A DNA stretch of 64,000 bases from Norana najaformis (GCA_964023275.1 OZ029927.1:2837715-2901714), one strand, 5' to 3'; numbered from the stretch's first letter, positions 44,801 to 59,800 are shown. Notes: generated from the letters alone by a model not told the origin. Made by a program: numbers and translations.

Positions 44801-47800
44801 TCTTTGACTGGTTTCATGCTATAGTTTACAACTGTTAACCCATTTGTTACAACTGGTAATTTAAAACTCAGTTTCCTGCTAAATTAAGTAACTTTCCAAC
44901 AAATTTCACCCACAATTCAATACATCACTATTTTCACTTTCTGCAGTGACAAAACTTCAACGTTCCATATGTCAAATATCAATTTCAATTTTGTCTGGCA
45001 TCAACTTTAGGTATATGCATAAAATTGATAATTAAAGCTATCTGTAAAAATTCAGATAAGACCTCTTTCGTAGCCTGCTTAATTGTCCATCTCAGAAACT
45101 CTCGTAGACAGACAGCGCTGAAATCTCGTAACGCAGAATCATCTGAATTCACCAGACCTTCCTAAAACACAACAGCTTCACTAGCTTTACGTCACTGGAC
45201 AGCACAGTTCTCAGTTTTTTTACACAAAAATTTATGCCTTTCTGGCCATAACATTTTCAAAAATGTGCTTTTCTCATCAAACATACTGTTAGTGGTTTTG
45301 TGTTGGTGGCTCCATAACAAAACTTAGGAGTTTTCTTAACGTAATACTACATAAAATCACATTAAATTATGCCTATATGTAATAAATAAATCCTAATTTA
45401 CATACAATTGTCTCCACATTTCACAAAAATACTGTTTGCCTCTGATTCAAGTTTGATGTCTGGTACGTTAATCTCTTATAATTATACCTTCAGCTACAGT
45501 TTCATTACTGGAAGCTCAATAGTTATGAGATTCATAATCTTGTACAGATGTGTTAATACAGGTATTGTAAATGGTTTAATACATTGTTTCATACTGTATG
45601 AATGAGTGGATTCAATCTAACCATTATGGCATCAAGTAGAGTGAGCGTTTCTTGGCTCTGAGAAATTTTGTAGCCGGTAAACCAGTGAATCAGCTGCATC
45701 ATTAGAGGCTCAAACAACTGGCGAGACACCTAAAACATACCAGCAATAATGATTAGCTAACGGTTCATTCATAATAAGAATTGCTAACTATGAAACAAGG
45801 TGCACTAAGCCACTGATTGAAAATAAGCTGATGAAAGGCTTACTGTCACTGCAATCCAAAATAATCTAATTGCATTGGAATCAGTGATTGACATCTGTGC
45901 AATCACAGCAGCAGAACTTTAGAACAGGTTGGGTTTGGTCAAGTTATTTATGTGACTTGAATTATTATTATTATTATTGCATTTGTTGTGTATGCAAGGT
46001 CAGTAAATCTCAATCTGAGGCACAAAGCAATTGTGAGTGAAGGACTTGCTCAAGTAATCGTCTAAGGGGAGGCTCGAATATGTACTCTGCGTGCTAGAAG
46101 CCGAGTGCTCTATCCAATCGGCTATGGTGTCCCAATCAAATGAATCAATATTTTAATCATATCTGCAACAGTAGTGCGTCATTTCTCATTCTGTGCTATT
46201 ATAAATTCTCTGAACAACAGTTGTGCAATATATTCATGATTAGTAAAGCTCGTACAGGTTACAGAATGTTCAGTCTTCACTGAGATGGTCGTTTGTGCAG
46301 GAATCCTGAGCAAGACCTTAAAACACAACTGCTTAGAACCACTGGATGACACTTGCCATCAAACAGTGGTGCTTCTTCCCTCTGGCTTAAACATATCCAG
46401 GAATACAGAGCCGCTGTTATCTGCTCTGCTCCTGTTCTTTACTTCTCTGCAGACCTATCCAATTCTTTTGTCTGCTATCCATGCATGTAGCAGTTACATT
46501 TATAGGACCACAATACAAATAACCAATATTAAGAATAACTGGTGTATGGCTATGTGCAAGCAGTTGAAAAGAGATTAAATTCAATTATTTGATATTGATT
46601 TGTGGATTAAATCAACCTGATCAACGTCACAAGCAAGCTGCATGATTGCTGGAAAGACCTTCTTGAAAAGCAGAGCCATGGAATGTCGCCTCTCAGCAGA
46701 TCGTTCTGCAACCTGAGTGGCTCCTCGGCCAACCATGAAGAGAACAAGAGAATGCAGAAGTTCACATGCTGCCACCTTTGTACGTCGGTCACTTGACGAT
46801 GTTGCTAGCTCAACCACTCGGGGCAGAAATGGATCTAAAAGAAGGAAAACAAAAGAAAAAGAAGAAAAACTACCAACTGTGCATTTTTAACAACCACTTC
46901 ACTAGTTGTAAAATATTTCTCATGCCTTTGCATGTTACTCGATTATTTTTTCATATTTACTGTGAACATAATCAGAAAACAGCAATTAAGAGTAACTGAT
47001 CTCCTTGAGATTAGATGTTTAAAAATGAAAGTATTATATATTGCAGTAAAATAACTATCAATAGCAGTAATAATATAATATTCATGTATTATACAGTATT
47101 TCAGTCCATGAAAATGATATCAATAACATGAGATCTGAGGATGACATCGTCATGAACAAAGAAAAACTATTCAGGAAAATGTGGAAATCCTATACAGAGA
47201 AGGGAAGGCAGTGGGATTAAGAATTAACATCAGCAAACCAGTCGAAGATATCTGAAGCTTAGAACGAGAAGCCAATGGAGGCAGATGGTGCACAGGTTGA
47301 GAATGTGGGCAAATTTGTATATCTCAGAAGCCTGTTGAGTTGGGATAACAACTGTGCCAAATAGATAATGAGAAGGATAGTGAAGACTGTGGGAGCAATG
47401 GCAGAATTCTAGAACATAGCATGGAGCAGAAAGATTATTGTGCATAACAAAGTGAAAATCACCAGGACATAATAAGTATGCTTTTACATGCAAACAAAAC
47501 ATGGACAGATGAGAGGAGGACATATTGCTGGCATTTGAGATAAGATGTGAAGGAAGAACCTTGCACATCAGATAGCAACAAAAGAACACAAATGCTGGAT
47601 TGCACACGAAAACATTGTGCAGCGAGTAATGAAAAAGAAGCTTATTCTGGACACATTTCAGGTGGAAAACACCAGAATGGCGAAACAAATTATGTGTGGA
47701 ATGGTGGATTGCACAGGGATCAGAAGTAGACCAAACAGAGAATGACTGGATGACATCAGAGCTGGTATGAGTTCGAAGTGCACATGCTGAGCTTACTGGC

Positions 47801-50800
47801 ACAGAACAGAAGGAAACAGAGAAATGTAATGAGGTATGCAATCAACACCAATAGGCAATGAGCCCATGGACTTAAAGAAGAAGAATAATACATTAATGTC
47901 CAAAATCCATTGTCATCAAATTTTTATGACAGTGTTTTGTAGTGTTGAAACAAATCTATAAAACCAGAGCTGCTATCTTGAGACTGACCAAAGTAGATAG
48001 TTGGCTTGAGGTCAACAAAAGGTACATCAAACTTGAGATGCTTTTCAACGTCCCAGGCGACGGCTGCCTTTGACACTTGACTACCAGAGTGAGTCACAAG
48101 AATGTTGTTGACTGAACCTCCTAGGCGACCGAGCAGTGAAACACACTGAAGCCTCACAACGCTCAACTCCGTGTCCTCCTCAACCTAAGCACAAACACAT
48201 TAAACAAGCTAAGTGGTACAGGTTCTCTCCACTTTCTCAGATCCTGTCCTGGAACCGAAACTGACCAAATAACCTTGTGGACTTGATTTGATATATCACC
48301 AGTGAAAAGCTGGTCTCTCTGATGCAGCTTTTGTATGGAGCACAGAAATTTCCGATATTTACATTACACTACACTGACAACAGAGACAGAATCCTAGGAA
48401 GGTAGAAAGCTTCAGATGCATGCAAACACAATTGTAACAATCAGACAAAACAGACATTTTCTGGGGTTCTGTGGCTATAAAATTCACAAGGTGCACTGGG
48501 ATTCAAACCAAAGCCTACACAGAAACTATCACCCAGGAACAGTAATGTATTAACTCAGAACTCTAATGAAATTAAATATTTATCATGTTCAGTCAAGGAC
48601 AAGGCATACAACAGAAAAGAATGGCGTCTTAGGATTCCTGCATCTGCCTTGGTGCAGAAAATCAACAAAGAAGAAGATCTTGCAGCTGGCTTCAAACAAC
48701 ATCACTAAGAAATTTTTAAAAGTGAAATACAGAAGTTCAGAAAATGTGACAATTTGAGGCAATGCTCCATGATCTGAAATAACTACTGTATGAAACAAAT
48801 TTCTTCTCATGGCAAACAGCAAATCTTGTAAAGATCACAGATTAACCATGTATTAACAACTGTTAACTCTTGATTAAGAATTAAAAGATATTCAGCCAGA
48901 ACCGACAATAATAAATCTACTGCAAACTAACTTTGTTTTTTAATTTCATTCGATTTCTTTTCACTTTCAGCGAAATCTTCTTGCCAGTTCTTTTGCCAGA
49001 TGAAGTATTTTCAACAGCAGAAGAGACATCAGCCACTACACATAGAAAAATTTCTCAAGTCAAAGACTACCATAATGTTGAGCTGATCAACACAAGTGCA
49101 TTGTAAGGTAGTTTTAAAATGTAGTCATAATTTATCTGTAATAATAAAGCATTTACAAAGAATACTTTGCCAAGAATGGCTTCATATAGACTAGTAATCA
49201 TAATTCTAATCATAAACTCGAGATTTCTAGAGCGACCAATGAAAGTTAAGTCACAGGAACCAGCTTATTCACAGGTACTCAGTCAAACAAAATCGACAGG
49301 AAGGAAGGGTTCGGTTCCAGGGCAAGATCAAGAGTCAAGCAGGCAGTCAGACGGCTATGGTGGGACTTGGATCTGCATTTAAGACAGACAACAGGAAGAA
49401 GAAGAATTGGGATAGGAACTGCAGAAGAGGAGTGCTTTCAGTTTTGAGTGGAAGATCTGCACAGAGATTGCAAGGGGTGAAGTGATGGTGAGTTCAAATG
49501 ATGGGTCAGATAATTGTCATAATTATGGAGGGAGTTTATTCCAGAGGGGTGGAGCAGCTATGGCTATGACTAGTGACATCCAGAGTCTGACTCAGGTGGC
49601 ACAGGACAAAGAAATACACTGGTTAAATGCGCATATCATCAGCGAATGGATAAAGTTACTAACAACATACATGCATAACCTTATTAACAGCTACATAATA
49701 AGGCACAAGTCAAAACTATAACTGTAACATGCACAGGCAAATCATACCAGAATCTCCCACAGATTTCAAATACGCATCCAATAAAGGAAGGACATCCTTG
49801 TAACGTTGTTCCAGAAGACTGCTGGGAAAAGTGCGGCACCAGTGTTCCAGTGTGCTAAGTGCAATCTTAGCAAGAGGAAGGTAACTGTGGCCAATAATCA
49901 AGGCTCTCTACACACACAAAATAAACAAAAACCCAAAGCTTTTGAGTAAAACATCAAAGGAACATAAAGTATAGAAATGGATTATGACACATTTTAAATA
50001 TTAATCAACGTGTAGGTAAACATGGCCTTGGGCACATCTGCTATCTTCCTGCTCTTCATGTTTCTTGTGAACTTTATTACTTAATATAGAAAGTGTTAGC
50101 AACCATAATAGCTCAGCAGTCTCTTTCCCAGAACATTTATGTTTCTAGAATTCACAGTTATGACTCATTTTCAGTTTCATAGAGATCACAATGGTGATCC
50201 ACTTTCTTAGTTTCTTTTTAGTTAAGTTTTAGTTAAGACTTTCTTTATAGTTCAATTGTACCTAATATCGGTTAAACATTTATATCGCCATATGCATCGT
50301 TCTGTAATAGGCGGCCCTAATTTAGCGGGACTTAGGTCCCATTTGGGTCTACCATTTGTATCCCAACAATCTATACAATGATCAATGTATTTGTTCTTTT
50401 CTTTGTTCTTTTTGGAATCGGTAAAGTTTCATTTCATCTGGACTCCAGACTCAGCTGAAAATGTCTAGTTTCACAAGTCCATTAGGCTAAAGAAGACGAA
50501 CAGTTCATTCGGCTAACCCTCAGAGGCAGCCATGGGTATGAAGCATTAGTAACTTCATTTTCATAGTCTTTGCATATGACTGTGGGTGGCCAGTCCTCTC
50601 CCTAGTCATCTGATCTCCCCACTAACAGTGTATTCATTTTGTAGTCGAGTTTGCTAGAGGTTGCAAGCAGAAATCTCATGGAGATTTAAACCCTGACCTC
50701 TGGGTTGACTGTCCAGCATGCTAACCACTAGACTAATGCACATCCCCAGTAGGCGGTAAAGACAAAGCAAAACAACCCCATCATGCCTCCACCAATTTTG

Positions 50801-53800
50801 AGACTGCATCTCTGAAAATTAGTGTCTGAACCAACTGACGACAATATTAACCTGGCTGATTGGAAGAGCTTACCTGTAGTGCAGGTGTAACAGTGTCCAG
50901 GTGACTGACAAGAATCTCGTCAGGCAGGGCAAGTATCATGATGAGACAGGAACTAAGTAGGTCATCGCGGTAACGTCTCGTCTGAACCGAAACCTAAACA
51001 TTGATTACTGATTGAAACATCCTTCATTGAACAAGCAAGCCCCACCTTTCTTTGCCCTTGCTACAATCAGAAATTTTCTTATGCATATCCACATAAGGAT
51101 CAGTTTACAGTTCATGTAATAACAATTTTAGACGTTAAATGTGAATCAGGTAAGTCCTGTAGTTACATGGGTAGAAAGGAAATATTATAAAAGGCCCCAA
51201 CAGGGTCTAAACTGACCTTGTGTTTGACATTTTGCTGACAAATAATAGATTATTATAAACTGTTGCTTACTTCTGTGACAAACTTAGAGAAGAGAAGGAG
51301 GCAAGCTTTTTTCTCTCCCTCATCAGATTTGACCTCAGACACATCCTTCATCTCAATGTCCATCGACTCACTGCTCTCCTTTATTGGCTTCAGTTCTGAA
51401 GAAGACAAGCCCTACAGACATCACAGTATAACACACAGTTACAACTAACAATCACTTGTCATTTGTAAATCAAAAGAAAAGAATTTAAGGAAACAAAAAC
51501 AAAAAGACTCTAAGCTATTTATAACACTCAACATTATAATGCAAATTCTAGTAATACACGACTGGGGCTATGATCACAAATTTCATTCATCTTCACAAAA
51601 GGACCTTTTTATACGGATTTCAAAGGCAGCATTATAAGGAGTTTTCAATGTAACTAATATTCTTTTGAAAAAGAATAAAATCAAATTCTAATACTTAACC
51701 TAAACTAAAAACATCAAGTTCTGAATTTAAACAATAGCATCAACTTTAAACTCTGAAAACCTATAGCAACTCAACTCAACCTACTATCTGTATTTGCATT
51801 CGACTGAATAGTGTGTGCAGTTATTCGTATTCGGCCAAATAGTGAAAATGCTGTTTGGTACAACTCTATATATCAATACTGTCTAATAATTTACAAAAGA
51901 CAGTTGCTTATATATGAAAATTAAAAAACCGAGTTCACAAATTGCAAGTAACAGATTACCTCAAAATATGAAATCTTTGCACAGATTTTAAAGCAAACAG
52001 TCAGCAACTTGTACAGACCACTGACCAATGGATTACTAAAAAGCAAACACATAATCAAGTGAAAGATTCTTTGTGAACTTAAAACCAAGTCTCCGTTTTC
52101 ACACATAACTGTGACACCACAAATGTTAGCCAGGCAAAAGCTGGGTTTGTTACAATGCATCGTAGGAAATCCTGCAACAGCATCAAACATATTAAAATAA
52201 TGACACAAATGACTGACAATACAGAATTAATAATTTACCTGGTGGAATAAATGATGATCTCACGTCCAAATTTGTGGACCCAGCGTTGAAACAATTCCAC
52301 TTTCTTATGAACTAGAACATCCCTTCGAAAACAGAAACACCACAATGTAAGCAGTTGTGCAGCTAAGTCGCTGCATTAATAAATTTTACAGCCACTGATG
52401 CTAAAAATCCAGGTAAACATTCGAGTACAAAGGTTTTGAGGTCAAAGTAGAAAATGGCTGATCACATAATGCTTTGAGCCAAAGCCATTTTGTTTTCAAG
52501 AGAGATGCCACGTGTTGACAGTGTATGCCGAATAGTGATGCTGCACGTCAAGGAGTGATGCATTTTTGTAGTTTCCTAACAGATGTGCTATATAAATGTC
52601 CGATTACAGAAATTTATATAGGGCCATTCACACATAGGATTTTAATATTTATTAAAGACATTGCTGAAGACATTAAATTATATTAAACATGTGGTTAAAT
52701 AAGGTAGGCACAAGCAAGACTTGCCTGCAGAAGTCAACCAAGTTAATGAAGATAACAAAGTCACTGGGTTTAGTTGCGTTCAGACCATGAACTGGGTCCG
52801 AGGAAACACTGACATCCTCTTCCTCCTTGGCAACAGACGCCATCTCAGCTCCTCCCTAAAACACATGGCAGTCGCACCGATTGATTAATAACCTCTTTGA
52901 CAGATGAACCAGAATATCACATTCTTCAGCTGTTAAAACAATAAGGCGTGCTGATAAATCTTATCTTAATCTTGTCAAAGCTGCTTTTCACTTCAGTGTC
53001 CATGCAAAGTTACAAAATTTGCATATTCAGCAAAGCAACCATAAAGTAAGGTATTGGTAGACTGTTATAGTCTTATTATGTTTGCTCTTCAGATAACAAA
53101 ACTAACCCTCAATATACATTTTGCAGGGCATTTAACAGATAATAATGTCATACCTTCTGATGACACCATTACAAGTAGTTTCTGATGTATATTACATTAC
53201 AACCACTTTACAATTCCATACAACACTATTGCAGATAATGTAAATTCACTCTACAGCTCTTCATTCTTAACATTACATTCATCTGTTTGGGGAATAGTCT
53301 ACGCTTTTGTGCTGTTAGTGCCTCATGTTGAACCCCTTAAATTGGGGAAAAAATCTATGCGTTAACAACCAGCTCCTAGGGAATTAATTTAACTGAAAAA
53401 CACACTTGTATGATGCTGCTTAACTTAATAGTAACTCAATGTTCTTCTGTTTGTGTTGTAATCACTTTCCAAACTATAGAGTTCAAATTCCAGCTCATCA
53501 ATTTCTGAATCTGGAGACAATGAAGAATCATCGCCTGCAAACATTTTTCTAAAACCTCCGTTCATGTTTGCTTACGACCTCTTGATACCATGGGTTTATT
53601 TCCTCAAAGATTGCAAAAGCGACACTAAATGTCGTTACCAAAAGTCCTTTACTAATGGATAACTCTTGTCCTACCCATATACAAACAGCTTCCCCAGCTC
53701 CATAAAGGCTACTCTATGACGCATACACACGTCTTTCCCAGGCAAGGGGTTAACAATAAACCTGCCATTTAAACTATTCCACAGATAAGTTGATTACACA

Positions 53801-56800
53801 GTGACTGACTGGTTCAGCAGGTGCTCTGTAAAGCCACATGCAAGTTTGAGTTTGGCTAGTTTTCAAGACATAAGCTGCTGATCATGAGTCGTGACCGCTG
53901 TACGCTGGTGCTATATAAATGCAATAAAACAGACAAATGTAACTTACATGTAAGATATCCTGTGACGAAGACTTCGTTGATGTCAGATCGAGACGTGACA
54001 GCATTGTAATGATGGCCGCTAATAGTTCATCGTAGATTTCTTGGCTCAAGATGTCACGCTCGTCAAGAGACAAATCCAACTGGGACAGCTCCTGATGTGA
54101 AGAACATGCTGTTTACATCAGCTTTGATAAATTACTCTAGATGAAGATTCAAATTATAGCCAAACCAGTAGAATGCAAAAGAAAATGAATATACATTGGT
54201 TCAGCCTGTTCCTTTCTGTATATTCTCTGTGTATCTGGTGGCTTTCTTAAAGGTTCCTCTCTTCTATAAACCGCATTTTGGAGTTTGATTTGACACAGTC
54301 TGCACAGTAAATATCCAGATACATATAAACGTATATGCACCAGTGTGGTAAGAATGCACCCAAGCATAAACTGTGCATTAATGGTCAGTCACTACCTAAG
54401 CACATTACATAAAACGTTTTAGCTACAAACTCACTCCAACAATAAGCTACCATAAGGCTCAATTATTTTCAACAATTGACAAAATAAAGGCAAAGATCTT
54501 GCCCACAAGAGGCACTTACTCCACATACAGGCATATATCCAAATACACTTTTGTAAATAATAAATAATAAGTTTTTAAACCAGATGGCCCTGTTGTAGCC
54601 ATCTAACCTTCATGGTTGCAATATCAAGCAGTGCATTCCAAAACGGAAGATAGTCCCTGTATGAGAGTCTTTGCTGTGAACCTGCAGAAGGCTCATCTTC
54701 GACATCTGCCTCGGCTGCTTTTTCTGCAGACTCCAACAGAATCGGGTGTGAACACGTTCGTATTAGACCTTGATAGACTAACAGCAACAAAACAGGACCG
54801 GTGCAGTCACTGAAAACTTTATTAGCCAGTGCAGTGCTGACAGTGTTTTAATTATTTTTCGGTGAGGCACTGAAGTTTTAGGGTTACACACTATTCCTTA
54901 CCCCAATTAATTAATTATCAGTGTCTTGTTGTCTGTCAAAACAGTGCGTGGTTTATTAATGAAGATTAATGAAGAGCCATGACAAAAATGTCCATCTATC
55001 ATACACGAAAATCTTAAAATTCATAAATATGCAGGACTTCCACATCAACCAGTAACAAAGATATAAAAACAGACAGCATCATGGATAACTGTTTAAGCCT
55101 TTTCCGACTGCAACCTAAGTTTGATTCACAGTGAAACCACAAGAAAACAGTCAAATTTTGGCTGCAATATTTGCGCATTAGCCACATGAAACCACAAATA
55201 AATTAGTCCATGTCTCAAATAATTAATGTTGATATAGGCATACAATAAATCTGCAATATTTCCTTCAACTCATTCTGTGATATAGTAAAAGCTACCACGT
55301 CCCACAGAGGAATGTAGGGGAGACGCTCATCTCCCACTCTTCGGCCCCTGAGCTGGCAATGGATGAATCCCAGGGTCCTAGACATGAGGCCAGTACCTTA
55401 CCATTTTACTTCCCAGCTTACACTGGTATTCAAATCTACTGCTTGGTGACAGAGGCAAATATTTTGCCTAAGGTTGTTACATGGGATCCATTCAGCAGGC
55501 TCAAATCCGCAACTGTTAGATCACAGACCAAGCGAAGCTAGTCGTGCTACTGATGGACTGTGTCTGTACCACCACCACCATACCACCACCACGACCACCA
55601 CCACCATGACCACCACCATCACCACGACCACCACCACCACCACTACCACCACCACCACCAAGTCCTCAACAGGCCTGAAATACAGGCTCAGAGCACCCTA
55701 GCTTGATCCTGCTTGCCATCACACCTTGCAGTGTCCAAACATCCAAAGCCTTTCAGTTTTGATGATCTCTGACACCGGGGTCTATCTTGTGTGCCCACAT
55801 ATTTCTACACTGGTGATGTGTGTAATTCGTGTAATTCTCAGCAGCATAGTTGAAAGCAGGGTTGTATGCAAGACTTAAAACTTAAAGACCAAGACAGAGG
55901 AATGCCAAGACTGAGACCAAGACCGAGACTCTGGGGTACCAAGACTGAGATCAAGACACGAGGTTCAAGACAGGATAAGACTGAGGCTTTTCAGAATTTA
56001 TTCCACAAGGTAGAAAGGAATAAACAATAAGAAAAACAAAAACAATTCATGTACCAGTTTCCATGCTTGATCCCAGCTTGTCTTAAACCATTACATTTAT
56101 GAATATGAGATCCCCAAGCATGGTGTCACCTAATCGTGCACAATGAGGACGCACTAAAAGTCCGTTATGGCTAAAAACTTTCTACAGGAGCTGAAGCTGC
56201 AGATGTGCTAAATGATTTCCAATAAGAGGAGAGAGAATATCACACTTCTTGTTTTCCGTTATGAGTGTCCATACATTGTCATGAATGCTGTCAGTGACTG
56301 ACGTATAAATTGTGTCCAGCTACTCAACAACAGTAGAATTCTAGGAAACTAAATAGTATGCTTTTCAGTCTCTTCCAGTTTCACTGAACACTCAACCGAG
56401 ACTGCTTGCTCAAGATATAGCAAGACTTTAGCTTCGAGACAGTTTCCAAAAGGGCAAGAAATGACCTCGAGACCAAGACTGAGACCAAAACCGAGAACGA
56501 GATTAAGACACCAAAAACCTGTCTCATGACGACTTGAGACCAAGACTAAGTCTCGAGACCATACAAGTCTGGTTGAAAGGCATCCAGCTTCATCCCTAGG
56601 GCCCCATGATCACCTAGGTCTCAACCCCATAAAGGGGCACAGGTACTACGTAAGATGTACACGGGTCAATCTTTGTGCCCAGTGCATAACATTCATACTC
56701 CAATAGCTGTGACAGTAATCATGAAAATAGAAAAGGTTGTAAACAAAATTTTAGATTTAATGTCTCAGGTCCATTACTTGTTCTTGACAGAAATCCATGA

Positions 56801-59800
56801 CTGACGGCTCCTTTTCGCCCAACAGCAAAGTAGATTCGGATGATGGCCATGAAGCAGACAAAGTGAACTTTCTGGTGTAACCTTGGGTAATTCTCTACCA
56901 TCAACACCACAAGTTTCTCCAGTGACGAAAGAAATGTGTCGCTCATCTAAGCGCAAATAATCATCATTAACCAGTAAACTACCACTAAACATTTATGTAT
57001 TGAAGCAAGTAGGAATATGTACTTATATGTGAGTATGTATGTAAGTGTACATATTGTTGCTAATTCTCCAGAGATATTTAATAAGAAGCCAGCTTTAGCA
57101 TAAAATATGGATTAATTTCATAAGCCATTTACAAATGTAACAAGACTCAGGTAGAGCAATAAGACACTGCCCCAAGGTGGTGACAACACCAGTGAAAAAC
57201 CTCAAGAAAAGACAAACGTCCACAACAGATGATGACAAAAAAGAACAAAAGTGACTCCAAAGAACCAAAACAAGTCATTCGTGCAGGGAGACTAAATACA
57301 ATTGCTCGAGAGACTGGCAACAACTGACTGCACAATACATCTCAAAGTAAAAGATACCTGATAGAATAGTAGACACTTCGAAATTTGTCAGCCACAACAA
57401 TAATCAACAATCTGGGCTTCAAATCCTACAAAGCCTACTTGAAATTGACAAATCAGCTACCAACACATGCAACTTCCACCATTCCTTTATAAGCTTCTCA
57501 AGAGGCACTATATAAATGTTCAGATATGTATGGACATATAACTACAGGTAACTCTGTAGTAGAATTGGTGCTTTGAATTGGCACTTCATCTAAAACACTC
57601 TTCAACACCTGAATACTACTGACCATGGGAACACGTAACATACGTGTGATTGAAATTCCTTATTCGAATTTACCTGAACTCACCTGATCAAGTTCCATTA
57701 CAATGCACGAAAATGCCTCTAAGAAGCTCGGCAGACTCATCAGCTTGTCCTCCAGATTGCCAGTTTGACTACAGAAACATGCAGAATAACATAAGGTGCT
57801 CTGCTGGGAGAAGGTGATTGAATGAGATAAGGACAACCCTCGACAACTGTTGTCACCATACTTCCAACATCCTTGGCCGCTCCAATTCACACAACTGTTC
57901 CATCCAACTGTCACTCACGGCCACAGGCTATTTAAGGTGTTCCTGTGCCAAAATTCTGCCCCGGGATTTTACTTCTATCTTCTATTCTTCTCTTAAGACT
58001 GTTCTCTTTCGCCGAGGTTGGTTTGGGAGCGCTTCTGAGTAGTTTTCTTGAAGGGGCGCTATATAAGTGTTCTGTATAAATAAATAAATAAATAAATAAA
58101 AAGATAGACTTGGTCCATTGCTCTACCAAAGATGCCCCTGCCGACATTCCCTTCAACTGACTGCAGACTGTCGCAACTGAAGCCACCTGTCTCTATCGGA
58201 GACCTGTGCCACTTGCTACTTTCATCACCACTGAAGTCAAGTGAACCTGACCCTCTGCCGCCATTTCTAATTTAGGACTTTGTGGATTACCTTTTGCCCG
58301 TTTTACTGTAATTATGTAACACTGCTTTGGGTGATGGCTCGCTTCCCACTTCTCAGAAAGGGGCTGATGTTTTGTCTTCCCTTAAACCCTGCAGTCTTAA
58401 TGTCAGTGATGTGGCCAATTACTGACCTATGTCCAACTAATCTCTCTTGTCGAAGATAGTTGAGAAACAATATAACTCACAGTGCAATCAGGTGACCTGG
58501 TTGAATAACGATAAGTATGGGAATGAGGACAAATTTAAGTATAGTGGTTTGACAGAGTTCAGTGTTTTATAAACTATATGCCTCAATTTGAAATGAATTC
58601 TTTGCTGAACAAGAAACAGTACAAGGATTTAAATAAGGGGGTTATGGTCTCATATTTTGACATGGTTTATAACTCTAGTCAAAGAGTTCTGAACTCTTTC
58701 TGCATGTTTTACTTTGTGATACCAAAAAGAAGCAAGTTACAGTAATCAAGGCAACTAGAGATCAACATATTTGTCAGAGATATCTTTAAACTCATGGGGA
58801 CATAATGGCTAATTCAGCATATGTCACGAATATACACGTATAACGACTTACAAATGCCATTTACATAGTTGGTGAGAGACATGGCAGAATCAAAAATAAC
58901 ACCCAACTCAAGAAGTGAGTCATCCAGTTTTAAGCATTTAAGCCACTCAAACTTCTTGAGTTGCTGCGGAGTGCCCAAAAGTAGAAATTTAGTTTTTGAT
59001 GGGTTAAGCAGTTTATTAGCTGCCATCCAAGACTGCACCTCCTCAAAGGCAGTGGACAACAGCTGCACAGATGAGTGACAATATGTGTTGTCAAACAATG
59101 CCTTGTGCATTAGGCAATGGTGCTTTAGAAGTTTCTAATTATTAAATGTAAATTTGAGCACCATCAGCATAGAAGTGATATCTAGTGCATGATTGACCTA
59201 GTGGTGTAGTGTAAAGTAAAAACAAAAGAGGACCAAGCACAGAACCCTGTGCCACATGTTAACAAAGCACTAGACAAATAATTACCATTTACATATATAC
59301 TGACTGAGTGCATGGACTAAGATAAATATCAAACCAATGTACAGCAGGACCCGAAACATCAAACCAGTGCTGGAGACGATGCAAAAGAACAGAATGGTCC
59401 AGATATCAAAATCAGCAGACATCAAGAACAAGTGCTGTCACTCTGCCTTTATCCATAGAACACAAACTGTACTCATTTTGTGGGGCATGGTAGCCAATTG
59501 GATAGAGTGCTCAGCTTGTAATGCGGAGAGTACGGGTTTGAACCTCTTCCCCTGAGATGGTTATTGTGTAGGGACCTTAAGCAACTCCTTCACTCACAAC
59601 TGCTCAGCACCATCGATTGATGCTTACTCATTAGATGATGATGATGACGATTTCTCTGCCTGAAGGCAGGTCCATTGGCTTTATGCCACCCAGGGATGAC
59701 ATGAGTGAGGTGGTTTCCCGTTGCCTTTCTGACAGACAACTGTGGGTGAGCAACTTGTCCAAGGTCACTACACAGTGGCTTGAGGCAGATTCGAACCTGC

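Noticed and set aside
47230-47841. 203-codon minus-strand open reading frame, the longest single frame in the window
   Set aside because: It is antisense to an RTE/Jockey-type LINE fragment whose plus-strand motifs are clear; the minus reading is Ser/Cys/His-rich and has no recognisable family.
57368-57450. Exon-like block ([16 protein letters not shown]) with AG and GT borders
   Set aside because: Exons 6 and 7 join directly in phase 0 and match human residues without a gap; inserting this block would break colinearity.
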